Shown here: positions 1-10,300 of the stretch, piece by piece
Layout of the letters: the number at the start of each line of letters is the position of its first letter
How positions within the stretch are numbered: the stretch's first letter is position 1
From: Candidatus Sumerlaeota bacterium
GTDB taxonomy: Bacteria > Sumerlaeota > Sumerlaeia > UBA8349
Assembly (NCBI GenBank): GCA_016931035.1
Contig: JAFGFN010000005.1
Location: 1 to 59,591, forward strand
DNA: 59,591 nucleotides
Direction of reading: 5' to 3'
Position numbers and translations under genes: made by a program
The notes under the pieces: model-generated
What the model saw: only the letters and a program-made list of their open reading frames with translations
What the model was told of the DNA's origin: nothing
Database searches by the model: none

Positions 1-11
1 AGCAAAACCAT

Positions 12-41
12 CGCCCCACCGACGTGAAGTCGGCGGTGGCG
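12..41. repeat. Intergenic palindromic repeat, copy 1 of 2
   Basis: This 30-base unit is identical to positions 37613-37642. It folds as CCACCGAC, a GTGAA loop, then GTCGG and GGTGG with a 3-base bulge. Similarity continues imperfectly for about 60 bases downstream of both copies (here around 71-110, there 37651-37689). Each copy lies upstream of a gene start, here the histidine kinase at 197. Confidence 0.8.
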
Positions 42-113
42 AAGAGCGACATCGAACGGGTTCTTCCTGAAATGATGGGTTGCACCCGTCCACGGGCAGG
101 CGGTGTTTTTCGG

Positions 114-143
114 TTGTGCGGGGCTCGGGGCCGGAGCTATCAT
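114..143 (+). promoter_or_regulatory. Possible promoter of the first histidine kinase gene
   Basis: TTGTGC (114-119) and TATCAT (138-143) are separated by 18 bases. The -10 box matches the sigma70 consensus at 5 of 6 positions and the -35 box at only 3. The predicted start near 150 would leave a leader of about 45 bases before the ATG at 197. Confidence 0.35.
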
Positions 144-196
144 GGTTTGTTTGTCGCACAGGTATCTGGAAGAGCCATCTTGCGGGGGGGTGAGGC

Positions 197-1810
197 ATGG
201 CCGACGTCGGAGCGAGCGCCCACGAGGCGGGCGGGAAACGTCGGGTCTTCGCGAGCATGGAAGCGGAGGCCTCGAGGCGCGACGTCGTCTTCGAGGATCT
301 TGCCGAGACCGTGCCGTGCGCGATTCTTCTCGTGCGCGACGGGCGAATCGTGTCGGCCAACTCGTGGGCCGAGCGCCTGACCGGCCGCTGTCGTCCCGAT
401 CTCGTGGGAACGGCTTTCGACGATCTATTCGATCCCGATACCCCTTGTCCTCTCGACCCGCCGCGGGTGGGTTCTTCGGGGCCTTCCACGGCGCGCGAGT
501 GGCGTCAGTGCCGGCTTGTCGACCCGGACGGGCGCCAGCGTACCGTAGACGTCTCTCAGGGAGTCGTCGCTTACGAGGGCCTTCCCACCACGGTGGTCTC
601 CCTGGTGGACGTGACCGAGCACGAGCGGGCCAGAACCGCCGTGCGCGCGGGCGAGGATTTCTTGCGCAACATTTTCGACGCGATCCAGGACGGCATCACC
701 GTTTTGGACCGAGACCTGAATATCGTTCGTGTGAACCGGACGATGGAGACGTGGTTCAAGGACCGTCTTCCTCTGATCGGCAAGAAATGCTACGAGGTCT
801 ATCACGCGTGCGATTCGCCGTGTCCGCGTTGTCCGACTCTGCGCACCTTCGAGAAGAAGGAGCTCCAGATGGAGGTCATGGCGCGAGCGGGTCACGGTCC
901 GGGTGGATGGCTCGAGCTCTACGCCTTCCCTCTCCTCGCCGCGTCGGGCGACGTGACGGGGGTGGTGGAGTACAGCCGCGACATCACGAGGCGCAAAGAG
1001 TACGAGAACGAACTTCTCGATCTCAACGCGCGACTGGCCGAGGCGCGGGACCAGGCGCTGGCGGCGAGCCGGGCCAAGTCGAACTTCCTGGCGAACATGT
1101 CGCACGAGTTGCGCACGCCGCTCAACGCGATCATCGGTTTTTCGCGGATTCTGCTGCGCAAGTCGGCCGGCGTTTTGCCCGAAAAACAGACGCGGAACCT
1201 CGAGACGATTCTGCGCAACGCCGACGATCTGCTCGATATGATCAACGGTCTTCTGGACCTCTCCAAGATCGAAGCCGGACGGATGGACGTCGTTTCCGAA
1301 ACGTTCGATCTGCGCGAGGTGGTCCATGAGGCGGCGCTCACCATCGAGCCTCTGATCGAATCGAACGGCACCCGGTTCGCAACCGAACTGTCGCCCGATC
1401 TTCCGCTATTGCGCAGCGATCGGACCCGGGTGCGTCAGATACTGGTGAATCTTCTTAGCAATGCGGCCAAGTTCACGAAAGGGGGCCGCGTGACGGTCGA
1501 AGCCTCTCTGCTCGAGCGCGACGCGGCGCCTGCTCGCGGCGGTCCCTTCGTCTCGATCGAGGTGGCGGACACCGGAATCGGGATGACAAGCGAGCAGCTG
1601 TCGCTCGCTTTCCAGGAGTTTCGCCAGGCCGATCAATCCACGACCAGTCGCTACGGAGGGACCGGCCTGGGATTGCCGATCGTTCGGAGCTTGACGCGAC
1701 TGCTGGGCGGCGAGGTCCGCGCCCGAAGCGAAGTCGGCAAAGGTTCCGTCTTCACCGTGGATTTGCCGGTTCATCTCAAGAAACGCGAAGCGGTCGATCG
1801 TCGGAAGTAG
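197..1810 (+). CDS. PAS-PAS sensor histidine kinase
   Basis: A 537-residue two-component sensor kinase without an obvious membrane segment, so probably cytoplasmic. Two PAS-like domains (about 30-145 and 148-265) precede a HisKA dimerisation domain with the H-box SHELRTPLNAI, giving phospho-acceptor His303. The HATPase domain shows the N-box LLSNAAKFT, the G1 box DTGIGM and the G2 box GGTGLGL. The second PAS contains the cysteine cluster CYEVYHACDSPCPRCP, often seen in PAS sensors and possibly redox or metal responsive. The start is chosen because a G-rich ribosome-binding site lies at 184-190. No output regulator is fused; the REC-kinase hybrid at 2193 is a likely partner. Kinase identity is certain; the signal is unknown. 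Confidence 0.93.
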   Translation: MADVGASAHEAGGKRRVFASMEAEASRRDVVFEDLAETVPCAILLVRDGRIVSANSWAERLTGRCRPDLVGTAFDDLFDPDTPCPLDPPRVGSSGPSTAREWRQCRLVDPDGRQRTVDVSQGVVAYEGLPTTVVSLVDVTEHERARTAVRAGEDFLRNIFDAIQDGITVLDRDLNIVRVNRTMETWFKDRLPLIGKKCYEVYHACDSPCPRCPTLRTFEKKELQMEVMARAGHGPGGWLELYAFPLLAASGDVTGVVEYSRDITRRKEYENELLDLNARLAEARDQALAASRAKSNFLANMSHELRTPLNAIIGFSRILLRKSAGVLPEKQTRNLETILRNADDLLDMINGLLDLSKIEAGRMDVVSETFDLREVVHEAALTIEPLIESNGTRFATELSPDLPLLRSDRTRVRQILVNLLSNAAKFTKGGRVTVEASLLERDAAPARGGPFVSIEVADTGIGMTSEQLSLAFQEFRQADQSTTSRYGGTGLGLPIVRSLTRLLGGEVRARSEVGKGSVFTVDLPVHLKKREAVDRRK

Positions 1811-2192
1811 TCCTCGGGCCGCGATTCATGGTTTCGGAGCCGCATGGGCGCCGCGCGCCGACGGCATTCGCGGGCGGGGTCGCGATCGATGCCGTAGGGA
1901 CCCGTTCGATTGCGATTTCGGTCCCGATCCCGATGGCGATTCTGATCCCGAGCGAGAGGACGAGAACGAGTAGGGCAGGAGGACGAGTACGAGTCAGAGT
2001 GGGCGCGTGGGGGCGCGAGGACGCGGTATTCTTCGCCTCGCGGGTCGAGAAGGGTAAAGTATTGGCGGGAACGTGTAGATAAGTAAGGGGTAGGGGACAA
2101 GTCTCCGCGGCAGTCTGTTTTCTTCCCGCTTCGCTCCCGGCGGATGGGGGATCGAGGCGCGATGCGAGGCCGCGCGGGCGTTTTCCGGATGG
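1811..2192. other. Intergenic region with low-complexity GA/CG-rich tract
   Basis: No credible gene is seen. The core at about 1908-2000 is built from repeated GATCCCGAT-like and GACGAGAACGAG-like words. It reads as Arg-Asp or Arg-Asn repeats on the minus strand, which explains the spurious open frames here. Degenerate simple repeats of this style are familiar from planctomycete-like genomes; I cannot assign a role. Confidence 0.5.
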
Positions 2193-3269
2193 ATGGTCGC
2201 GCCGATGGAGCGAATCCTGGTCGTCGACGATACGCACTTCAACCGCGATCTGCTCGAGCAGATCCTGACGGAAGAAGGATACCGCGTCGAGTTGGCCTCT
2301 TCCGCCGCCGAAGCCCTCGAAGCGGTGGGACGCGGCGACGTCGATTTGGTTCTTCTCGACATCATGATGCCGGGCGTGAGCGGGACCGACGCCCTGGTGG
2401 AACTGCGACGCGACTACACGGCGACGGAGCTGCCCGTCATCATGGTGACGGCCAAGGACCAGAGCGACGACGTCGTCGATTCCTTCGCGCGAGGGGCCAA
2501 CGACTACGTCGTCAAACCGATCGACATTCCGGTCTTGCTCGCGCGGATGAGGACGCAGCTCGATCTGCGCCACCTGATCCACCTCAAAGACGAGTTTCTG
2601 ACCATCGCTAGCCACGACCTGAAGGGGATGTTGATGAAGGTGCACGGCTACGCCTCGCTCGCGCAGGGCGCCGTGCCGCCCGGGGCGACGATGACGCGCG
2701 AGACGCATGAGATGCTCAAGAAGCTCAACCTCTGCGCGTGGCGAATGCAGCGCGTCGTGGTCGATTTTCTCGATTTCCAGGCACTCAGCGAGCATCGCCT
2801 CGAGATCGAACCCGGGCTCATCGATATCGATCTCATCGCTCGCGAGATTGTGGATCTGCACGCCCCTTGCGCCGAGGAAAAGAACCTCGATCTCCATTTC
2901 GAACCGGGATGCGGACACGTCTCGCTCAGCGCCGACGCCAAGCGGGTGCGGCAAGTGATCGAGAACCTGGTGGACAACGCCATCAAGTTCAGCTTGCCCG
3001 ACGGGCGGATCGAAGTGCGCACCGCGCGGCGCGAGAAGGACGTTTTCTGCGAGGTCCGCGACGAAGGACCGGGCCTGACCGACAACGACTTGAAATGGGC
3101 GTTCTCGCGCTACACGAAGCTCAGCAGTCGCCCCACGGGTCACGAAACCAGCCACGGCATCGGTCTGGCGATCTGCAAACACCTCGTCGGTCTCCACGGC
3201 GGGGAGATCGGCGTCCGGAACAATGAAGGCGCGGGCGCCACCTTCTGGTTTTCCCTTCCGCTCAAGTGA
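2193..3269 (+). CDS. Response regulator-histidine kinase hybrid (REC-HisKA-HATPase)
   Basis: A 358-residue soluble protein with a receiver domain first (about 7-122) and a kinase core behind it. The receiver has the acidic pair DD near residue 12, phospho-acceptor Asp56 in [10 protein letters not shown] and Lys108 in YVVKP. The kinase has His141 in ASHDLKG, the N-box LVDNAIKFS, the G1 box DEGPGL and the G2 box HGIGLAI. Such REC-kinase proteins usually receive phosphate from another kinase and modulate their own kinase activity; the kinase at 197-1810 is the natural candidate. The start is uncertain: ATG at 2193 or 2205, neither with a good ribosome-binding site. Confidence 0.9.
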   Translation: MVAPMERILVVDDTHFNRDLLEQILTEEGYRVELASSAAEALEAVGRGDVDLVLLDIMMPGVSGTDALVELRRDYTATELPVIMVTAKDQSDDVVDSFARGANDYVVKPIDIPVLLARMRTQLDLRHLIHLKDEFLTIASHDLKGMLMKVHGYASLAQGAVPPGATMTRETHEMLKKLNLCAWRMQRVVVDFLDFQALSEHRLEIEPGLIDIDLIAREIVDLHAPCAEEKNLDLHFEPGCGHVSLSADAKRVRQVIENLVDNAIKFSLPDGRIEVRTARREKDVFCEVRDEGPGLTDNDLKWAFSRYTKLSSRPTGHETSHGIGLAICKHLVGLHGGEIGVRNNEGAGATFWFSLPLK

Positions 3270-3501
3270 AGCGATTTCGATTCGGTGCGCTCTCGCGGCT
3301 CTTCAGAGCGGCGACACCGCGCTAGGTACAAGGACGTCTCCTCGCCTTGTCCGCCCCCGAAAGCTCGCTGTCTGCCGCTTGCAGTCCCAAGCCTGCCTCC
3401 CTTCAGCGAGGGGAGTTCGAGATCTCCATGTCGCAACTCCAACCTTTGTTGTTTCAACAATCCATCCGAGCGGAGTGGCGTCCCTCGGCCGGCGTTTCCT
3501 G

Positions 3502-3530
3502 TTGACAGTGGGGTTGGGGTCTGGTTTAAT
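3502..3530 (+). promoter_or_regulatory. Strong sigma70-type promoter of rpsO
   Basis: A perfect TTGACA (3502-3507) and TTTAAT (3525-3530) are separated by exactly 17 bases. The predicted transcription start near 3537 gives a leader of about 80 bases before the rpsO ATG. It is the best promoter match I noticed in the window. Confidence 0.75.
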
Positions 3531-3560
3531 GCGATGCTGCTGGTGGACGGACCGGCGCAA

Positions 3561-3606
3561 GGGAGGGGCTTTCGAGAACCTCCCGACTATTCCGCTCCCC
3601 GGAGGT
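3561..3606 (+). promoter_or_regulatory. Possible S15 autoregulatory leader switch
   Basis: GGGAGG at 3561-3566 can pair with CCTCCC at 3579-3584. The same CCTCC can instead pair with the Shine-Dalgarno GGAGG at 3601-3605. These two pairings exclude each other, which would let a bound protein open or close the ribosome-binding site. Ribosomal protein S15 is known to repress its own translation through structured leaders in several bacteria; that this leader does so is inference. Confidence 0.4.
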
Positions 3607-3615
3607 AACCGGACC

Positions 3616-3885
3616 ATGTCGATTACGGCTGTGAAGAAGAAGGAGCTGATCGAAGGCTACAAGACTCATCCGACGGACACGGGTTCGCCCGAGGTGCAGG
3701 TGGCGATTCTGACCGAGCGGATCAATCAACTCACCGAGCATCTCAAGACCCACAAGAAAGATCATCACTCGCGACGGGGTCTCCTGATGCTCGTGAGCCG
3801 GCGCAAGCGGTTGCTGACCTTCCTGTCCAAGACCGAGATCGGGCGCTACCGCGCTCTGATCGGCCGTCTCGGCCTGCGGCGGTAG
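3616..3885 (+). CDS. rpsO: 30S ribosomal protein S15
   Basis: An 89-residue protein, the normal bacterial length. It begins [15 protein letters not shown] and contains the family hallmarks [25 protein letters not shown] and the C-terminal [10 protein letters not shown]15 binds the three-way junction of 16S rRNA helices 20-22 and nucleates assembly of the 30S platform. The start is fixed by a strong GGAGGT at 3601-3606, nine bases upstream. pnp follows on the same strand after a 482-base gap, the classic rpsO-pnp order known from many bacteria. A strong promoter and a possible autoregulatory leader sit just upstream. Confidence 0.98.
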   Translation: MSITAVKKKELIEGYKTHPTDTGSPEVQVAILTERINQLTEHLKTHKKDHHSRRGLLMLVSRRKRLLTFLSKTEIGRYRALIGRLGLRR

Positions 3886-4367
3886 CCGATGCAATGAGTG
3901 ACTGACGGGGAGAGTTCCGGGCGGTTCTTCTGCTTCTCCCCTCAGATCGCGACCTGGAGTCCAAGGTCTCGAGACATTGTAAGGAAGGACCGCATCCGCA
4001 AACCCTCGCTTGAGAGAGGGTCCCTCGCCTGGGCGAGGGGAACTTACATTTCGAAGTGCGCTTCGCAAGCGCACAACCAGATCCTGCGCGTGTTGCCGAG
4101 GTCTTTTCGGGATTTTAAAACCGAGTGCCCGAGTATCGCCCCCAAGCGGGCTATTCGGACCCTGAGTTTTAAAACCCCGGAAAAATCCAACGACTCTTCG
4201 GCATCGGTCCGGATCGCGTCCGGTTCCTGTCTCGCGTCTGAGACGGGCGGGCCCCGTCGGCGTTCCGCGTCGAGTCGCCTTCCCGCCGATCGACGTTTCC
4301 GAAGAGTGGAGCCAGAGCCGCGCGGCCGGTCGGCACGCCTCCGATCTGTGTGGAAAGGTATTGGAAC
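3886..4367. other. rpsO-pnp intergenic region
   Basis: This 482-base gap has no convincing gene. A small hairpin CCCTCGC-CTGG-GCGAGGG lies at 4022-4039 without a T-run. Two identical TTTTAAAACC words at 4113-4122 and 4167-4176 flank a larger hairpin (4129-4158, separate entry). The pnp ribosome-binding site GGAAAGG is at 4352-4358. I see no clear separate pnp promoter. Confidence 0.5.
4129..4158 (+). promoter_or_regulatory. Hairpin in the pnp leader
   Basis: CCGAGTA (4129-4135) pairs with TATTCGG (4152-4158) with one G-U pair. After a 2-base bulge GCCC (4138-4141) pairs with GGGC (4148-4151), leaving a 6-base loop. In E. coli a hairpin in this same interval is cut by RNase III so that PNPase can repress its own mRNA. 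The position is suggestive of the same logic, but this is inference. Confidence 0.4.
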
Positions 4368-6683
4368 ATGAAGCACACAGTCAGCATTCCCTTTGGAGAG
4401 AACGGAGATCTTGTCCTGGAAACGGGACAGGTGGCGCGTCAAGCCCACGGATCGGCGTTGGCCCGGATCGGCAACACGATCGTCATGGCGAACGCCGTTC
4501 GTTCGAACAAGCAGCTTGAAGGGATGGATTTCTTCCCTCTTCAGGTGGATTATCGCGAGAAGCACTACGCCGTCGGGCGTATCCCCGGCAATTTCTTTCG
4601 ACGCGAGGGGCGTCCCGGCACTCCCGAGACGATCAACGCGCGCCTGGTGGACCGCTCGATTCGCCCGTTATTCCCCAAGGGCTTTCGCTACGAGGTGCAG
4701 GTCTATCTTACCGTCTTGTCGATGGATCAGATCAACCCGCCCGCCGTTCCGGCCCTGATTGCCGCGTCGGCCGCGTTGTCGATGAGCGACATTCCGTTCA
4801 ACGGCCCGGTCGGCGCCGTTCGAGTCGGTTATATCGACGGTCACTATGTGTTCAATCCGACGTTCCCGCAGCGCGACCAGAGCGCGCTCGATCTCGTCGT
4901 CACGGGCACGTCTTCGGCGATCAACATGGTCGAGAGCGGCTCGAAGGGACTGAGCGAGCAGGTGATTCTCGGGGCGCTCAACGTGGCGCAGGAGCAGACG
5001 GCGAAGGTCGTCGCCGGGATCGAGGAGTTGGTTCGTCTCTGCGGTAAGGAGAAGATCGCCTTCGAGGAATCCGTGGTCGACGCCGACGTGGCCGCCGCGG
5101 TCAAGGAGACCGCTTCGCCTCGTCTCGCCGACGCGATCCGGATTCAGGAAAAGAAGGAACGCGAGGACGCGGTCGACGCTCTGAGAGAAGAAGTCGTTGT
5201 CCAAATCGTCGAGCGTTTCGCCCCGGCGGAGGGCGAGGAGTCGAACGCGCCTCAAGTGCGCAAACAGGCCGTCGAGGCGTACGACGATACGTTTAAGAAG
5301 GCCGTTCGCGAGATGATTCTCTCTACGGGAGTTCGCGCCGACGGGCGCGGCGCCAAAGACATTCGTCCGATCACGAGCGACATCGGGTTCCTTCCGATGG
5401 CCCACGGCTCGGCGGTGTTCACGCGAGGTCAGACCCAGTCGCTTGGCGTCACCACCCTCGGCACGGTGGGCGATCAGCAGAAGATCGACGACCTGATGGG
5501 GATTTCGACCGAGCGATTTCTTTTGCACTACAACTTCCCGTCGTATTGCGTGGGCGAGACGCGCCGGATCATGGGTCCGGGGCGTCGCGAACTGGGCCAC
5601 GGGATGCTTGCCCAGAAGGCGCTCGAGCCGATCCTGCCCGGGGCCGACACCTTCCCCTACACGGTTCGGATCGTGTCGGAGATTCTCGAGAGCAACGGTT
5701 CGTCGTCGATGGCGAGCGTGTGCAGCGGATGCCTCTCGCTGATGGACGCCGGCGTTCCTATCTCTTCGCCGGTGGCCGGCATCGCGATGGGTTTGATCAA
5801 GGACGGGGACCGCGTGGCGGTTCTGAGCGACATCATGGGAATGGAAGACCACCTGGGCGACATGGATTTCAAGGTCGCCGGGACGCGCGAGGGCATCACG
5901 GCGCTTCAGATGGACATCAAGATCTCGGGCATCGGGTTCGACGTTCTGGAACAGGCGCTGGCCCAAGCGCTCGAAGGGCGGTGCCACATTCTCGATTGCA
6001 TGGCCGAGGCGCTGCCCGCGCCGCGTCCCGAGCTTTCGCCGCTGGCTCCGCGGATCGAGATCATGAAGATCGATCCTCAGCGCATCGGCGATCTGATCGG
6101 TCCGTCGGGCAAACATATTCGCAACATCGTCGAGACGACCGGCGCTCAGATCGACGTGGAGGACGACGGGACGGTTTTCATCGCCACGAACGACGGCGAA
6201 GCCATGGCCAATGCCAGACAGATGGTCCTGGATTTGACCGCCGACGTCGAGCTCCACAAGATCTACACGGGCAAAGTGGTTCGGATCACCGATTTCGGCG
6301 CGTTCGTCGAGATTCTACCCAAGAAAGACGGCCTGGTGCACGTGAGCGAGCTCGACACCTCGCGTGTGGAGGCGGTCACCGACATCTGTCGCCAAGGCGA
6401 CATGATGAAGGTCAAGGTCATCGGTATCGACCCCGATTCGGGCAAGGTTCGGCTGAGCCGCAAACAGGCGATTATGCAAGAGCAGGGCATCGATATGACC
6501 GAACTCGAGAATGAGAACGTCTTCGCCCGCAAGACCGAGGGTGGGCGCGGGAGCGGGCGCGAGCGAGGAGGCGGGCGCCAGCACGACCGCGACCGGGGCA
6601 GCGGCGGACGCGACCGGGGTGGGCGGTATCAAGACCGCGACCGGGGCGGGCGAGACCGGGGCGGGCGCGAGGGGGGGAGATAG
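4368..6683 (+). CDS. pnp: Polyribonucleotide nucleotidyltransferase (PNPase)
   Basis: A 771-residue phosphorolytic 3'-to-5' exoribonuclease, trimeric and cytoplasmic, usually part of the degradosome. Domains in order: first RNase PH domain (about 5-140), helical domain, second RNase PH domain (about 310-530, with [19 protein letters not shown]), KH domain (about 555-615, [11 protein letters not shown]) and S1 domain (about 620-695, [13 protein letters not shown]). The C-terminus ends in an Arg/Gly/Asp-rich tail of about 45 residues, an unusual extension that may bind RNA or partner proteins. ATG 4368 is preferred over the ATG at 4350 because GGAAAGG at 4352-4358 precedes it. A terminator follows at 6775. 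Confidence 0.98.
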   Translation: MKHTVSIPFGENGDLVLETGQVARQAHGSALARIGNTIVMANAVRSNKQLEGMDFFPLQVDYREKHYAVGRIPGNFFRREGRPGTPETINARLVDRSIRPLFPKGFRYEVQVYLTVLSMDQINPPAVPALIAASAALSMSDIPFNGPVGAVRVGYIDGHYVFNPTFPQRDQSALDLVVTGTSSAINMVESGSKGLSEQVILGALNVAQEQTAKVVAGIEELVRLCGKEKIAFEESVVDADVAAAVKETASPRLADAIRIQEKKEREDAVDALREEVVVQIVERFAPAEGEESNAPQVRKQAVEAYDDTFKKAVREMILSTGVRADGRGAKDIRPITSDIGFLPMAHGSAVFTRGQTQSLGVTTLGTVGDQQKIDDLMGISTERFLLHYNFPSYCVGETRRIMGPGRRELGHGMLAQKALEPILPGADTFPYTVRIVSEILESNGSSSMASVCSGCLSLMDAGVPISSPVAGIAMGLIKDGDRVAVLSDIMGMEDHLGDMDFKVAGTREGITALQMDIKISGIGFDVLEQALAQALEGRCHILDCMAEALPAPRPELSPLAPRIEIMKIDPQRIGDLIGPSGKHIRNIVETTGAQIDVEDDGTVFIATNDGEAMANARQMVLDLTADVELHKIYTGKVVRITDFGAFVEILPKKDGLVHVSELDTSRVEAVTDICRQGDMMKVKVIGIDPDSGKVRLSRKQAIMQEQGIDMTELENENVFARKTEGGRGSGRERGGGRQHDRDRGSGGRDRGGRYQDRDRGGRDRGGREGGR

Positions 6684-6774
6684 TACTTCGCCGTCGAGCG
6701 GCCTGAAGGCCGCAATTCCGGTGCGGCGCGATCTCCAGAGCGAGTCGCCGACTCGTGAGTTCTCTTGAATCTTC

Positions 6775-6807
6775 AGGCGTTCCCCTTGTGGGAGCGCCTT
6801 GTTTTTT
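6775..6807 (+). terminator. Rho-independent terminator of pnp
   Basis: AGGCGTTCCC (6775-6784) pairs with GGGAGCGCCT (6790-6799), a 10-bp stem with one G-U pair and a 5-base loop. It is followed by TGTTTTTT (6800-6807). It lies 92 bases after the pnp stop. Confidence 0.85.
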
Positions 6808-6912
6808 CCGTCGGCGCGGACGCCGGGGTCGCACGTTCCAGAGCACCACCGTTCGGCGGTTTGCGAGCCTGAAAGGCTCACCTACTATGCCCAAGGCTTC
6901 GCCTGGGGACGG

Positions 6913-7069
6913 CCAGGGCAACGCCCTGGTGCAGACACATTTCCATATCCCTCTTAGCCCTGTAAGGGCGTTCTACCGCAAGGACGGCAACGCCTGGCGC
7001 ACTCCATTAGAACGCCCTTACAGGGCTCGCCATCTTGTTGCGGCCTCTTTCCCTGGGCGTTGCCCAGGG
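6913..7069. repeat. Cluster of nested intergenic palindromes
   Basis: CCAGGGC-AAC-GCCCTGG lies at 6913-6929 and CCCTGGGC-GTT-GCCCAGGG at 7051-7069. Between them a perfect 20-bp inverted repeat occupies 6956-6975 and 7008-7027 with a 32-base spacer; its left arm begins AGCCCTGTAAGG. The small CCAGGGC-type stem recurs at 19650-19715, so this is a dispersed element and not a one-off structure. Confidence 0.8.
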
Positions 7070-7394
7070 CTCGAATAGGGCCGCGCCTTCGGCGCTCAGG
7101 ATCGAAACCGGCAAGAGCCTTGGAAGGCGACGACTCCTCGCGGAACAAGCATTTGCATCGGGCAAACCGCCGAACGGTGGTGGTTCCAGAAGGGTGGAAC
7201 GTCCTAGGGGAATGCTCTCTCTGGCGAGGGTCCAAGGGGTGCACCGCGAGGTGGCGGAGCGAGAAAGTCTGTGGCATAATGCCTCGGCCTATCGGCGTTC
7301 AGGGCCTTCTCGTGCCGATGCGACGAACGAAGACGGTCGAGAAGGACATCGAGTTTCATCCGCGGCGTCCCGAGCGCCCAATCAGGAGTCGCTT

Positions 7395-10300
7395 ATGCAA
7401 TTCTCGCTCCTCTCCATTCTCCAGAGGGCGCTTCTTTTCTCTCTGATCTTGTCCGTATGGATGGCCGGCTGCACCGGACCAGTGGAGAACGCGAGCCCGG
7501 GTGGGGGCTCGTCCGCGTCGCGCGCGGACGAGAGCGTCGCGAAGGCGGCGAGCCGTCTTCCCGAGGAGGTGACGCTGGAGTCGTCGCCCGACGCCTTGAC
7601 GATGACCTTCGACCTGACGACCACGGGGACGACGGACCACATCGACTTCTACGCCATATTCCCCGCCGACGCTCCCCTCGTGCCGGAAATCGTGGATTTC
7701 TCGATAACGACCGGCGGTCTCCAGGCTCAGGACGGATCGGCGATCGCTCCGATCGACCGCCGCGCCTGCGAGAAGGTTGCGGGGCTGAGCGATGTCGTTC
7801 GGAAAGAAATCAAGGGGCGTTTGAGCGTTTCGGAAGAGGGAATCGTCCGGTTCTGGCGGCTCGTACACGTGGATTTCGATTCCGCGTCCCTTCGCGCCGG
7901 GACCTCCGGGCCGTTTCGTCTTCTGGGGCTGACGGCGAGATTTCCGTGCGAGAAGGGCGGGACCCAGGACGTCGGCTCGACGGACGGCGATCGCGGTTTT
8001 CCCGCCGTACTGCGTTCCCTGGTGGTCAATCCCGAGGCTCTCTCCCTTTACGCCGACCGAGGCCGGAAGGCGGGTGCCGCTCCGAAGGGACCGGACCGTT
8101 GGTCTCCGCTCCACGCCGCCTCGGGACGTTGGCTGCGTGTCCCGGTATCGACGAGCGGTTTGTACCGCATCGGGCCCGAGTATCTGGAGCGGGCGGGAAT
8201 GGACGCGGCGCAGGTCGACATGGCGGGCTTGCGCGTTTTCAGCCGAGGGCGCGAAGTGGCCACGCATCTCGTCCAAGATTCCCCTCGGGAAAAGGAGATT
8301 GTCTTCTATGGCCTCGGCTCCGATTCGGCCTTCTCCACGGAACGGGCGTACTGGCTCCATGTTCCCTCGGAGTCGCCTTCGAGTCCATCTTTGCGAATGC
8401 GCTCCAGGGCCAATCCCGCCGCGTATCCCGACGGGGTGGAGGCGACGGTCGATACGGTGCAGGAGCGGTCCGTCGAGGAGGACTGGCAGCTGCTCGTGTC
8501 GAGCGACCAGTTCCTGAACACGAAAGAGAAGAACTGGGTTTGGAGAGAAATCGATCCGGTCTACGTGACTTCCGTGCGTTTCGACCTTCCCGACTTGCGC
8601 CCGGAGTCGGGAGACGCGGTGTCGTTCGACATGACTTTCTACGAGACGCCCCTCGAGCGACTCATGGACCCCGAAAAGAGCGACGAGGGATTCTTTACGA
8701 TCTATTTCCGCGACGAGAGTGTCTATCGAGCGCGGTTGACCCAAGCGCCGCCGATCAAGTTGAGCCTGAACGATTCGCTCACGACCTCCGTGCGGCCTTT
8801 TGTGGGCGGCCAACGGGGGAAGGTGCATCTGGACGTGGCGTTCGATCATCTGAAGCGCGAGGGGAACGAGTTGACGCTCCGGTTCGAGACCCCGTTCGCG
8901 ATCGCCCCGGACGCCACGTGCTCGAACATCTTCTTCGACGGCATGGTTGTCCGGTATCGACGTTGGCTTTACGCAAGAGGCGGACAGATCCAGATTCGCA
9001 CTACGGGCGAACATCCTTGGCATCGAACGACGGGTTTCGGCGAGACTCGGCCGCTCCTGTTCGACCTGACCGACCCCGAGACCCCCTCGATGATCGAGGT
9101 GGAGGCCCTGCCTCAGGAGGTTTTTGCGTTCCACGAACAAAGGGCCTCGCGCGACCTGCTGGCGACGCTTCTGACGGCGATTCCTCCAGCGCCCGATCCG
9201 ATCCCCGCGATCGAGACCGACATCGCCTCGCCGGAGAACGAGGCGGACTACCTGCTGGTCTACCATCCGATGTTCGAAGAGGAGATTCGTCCGCTCCTCG
9301 ATCATCAGGGGCGCAGAGGACTGAAGACCCGCGCGGTGAGTGTGGAGGCGATTTACCAGGAATACGGCGCCGGGGAATCCTCTCCTCAAGCGATCAAGGA
9401 CTTTCTGACCGACGCGGTGAGAGGGTGGAAGACGCCTCCGACCTACGTCTGTCTCTTCGGCGACTCGAGCAGCGACTACCGGGGCGAGCTGCGCACGGGC
9501 GTGCCCAACCTTGTCCCGGCCTATACCGCCACGGGACGCAACGGCGACAGTTGGGCCTCGGAACTCTGGTACGCCTGTCTGGTCGGGACGGACTGTCTGC
9601 CCGACGCGATGATCGGCCGCCTGTCGGTCCAGAACCTGGAAGACGCGCGCGAGGTCGTGCGCAAGACGGTCGAATACAACGCCCAGGCGCCGCTCGGCCC
9701 TTGGCGCGCGCGGATCGGGTACTGTTCCGACGACGGCGAAGGGTTCGCGAACACGATGGACCGCGTGCGCACCGAAAGTCAGTCTCCCGCGTTTTTGCCC
9801 GAGCGGATCTACCTCGAGGAGTTCTCCTATGAGGACAACTTCTACGTCGCGGGCAAGAAGCTCGTCAAGGAGCTGAACCTCAAGGTCAGCACCGAGGCGA
9901 CTCTGGCCCTGCACGAGGCGTATCGGCGCGGGCTGGGGATGATGATCTTCTTCGGCCACGGTTCGCCCAACATCTGGACCGACGAGCGGATCTGGTTCGG
10001 AGGCGACAGCGCGAACAGCGACAACCTGAACCTTCGCAACGGCGACCGCCTTCCCTTCCTCGCCACCTTCACGTGCAATCACGGAGCGATCGACTACGCC
10101 CTGGCCAAGTGGAACATCTGCATCAGCGAGGACATGATGCGAGTGACGCAGGGCGGGGCCATCGGGCTTTTCGTTCCCTCGGGTCCGGGCCACACTCCCG
10201 CGCACGAGGGGGTCGCGAAAGCGTTGTTCCGAGGCATCATGAAGAACGGATTCCGTCGGCTGGGCGAGATCACGGCGTGGACGACGATCGACTATCTTCT

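Larger units (their letters stand above)
3270..3615. other. Intergenic region upstream of rpsO
   Basis: This 346-base gap contains no convincing gene in its first 230 bases. Its last 115 bases hold the rpsO promoter and a structured leader, annotated separately. An in-frame upstream extension of rpsO exists from 3223, but it lacks a ribosome-binding site and would cross the promoter, so it is not coding. Confidence 0.6.
6684..7394. other. 711-base intergenic region rich in palindromes
   Basis: Contains the pnp terminator (6775-6807), hairpins of the stem-TGAA-stem type at 6699-6714 (GCGGCC/GGCCGC) and 6865-6879 (GAGCC/GGCTC), and the palindrome cluster at 6913-7069. A CATAAT at 7275-7280 could be a -10 box for the lipoprotein gene at 7395, but no -35 box is evident. 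An open frame running into the downstream gene from 7035 is read-through, not coding. Confidence 0.6.

Noticed and set aside
3223..3615. N-terminal extension of rpsO
   Set aside because: The extension crosses the promoter at 3502-3530 and the structured leader, lacks a ribosome-binding site, and would make S15 far longer than its family.
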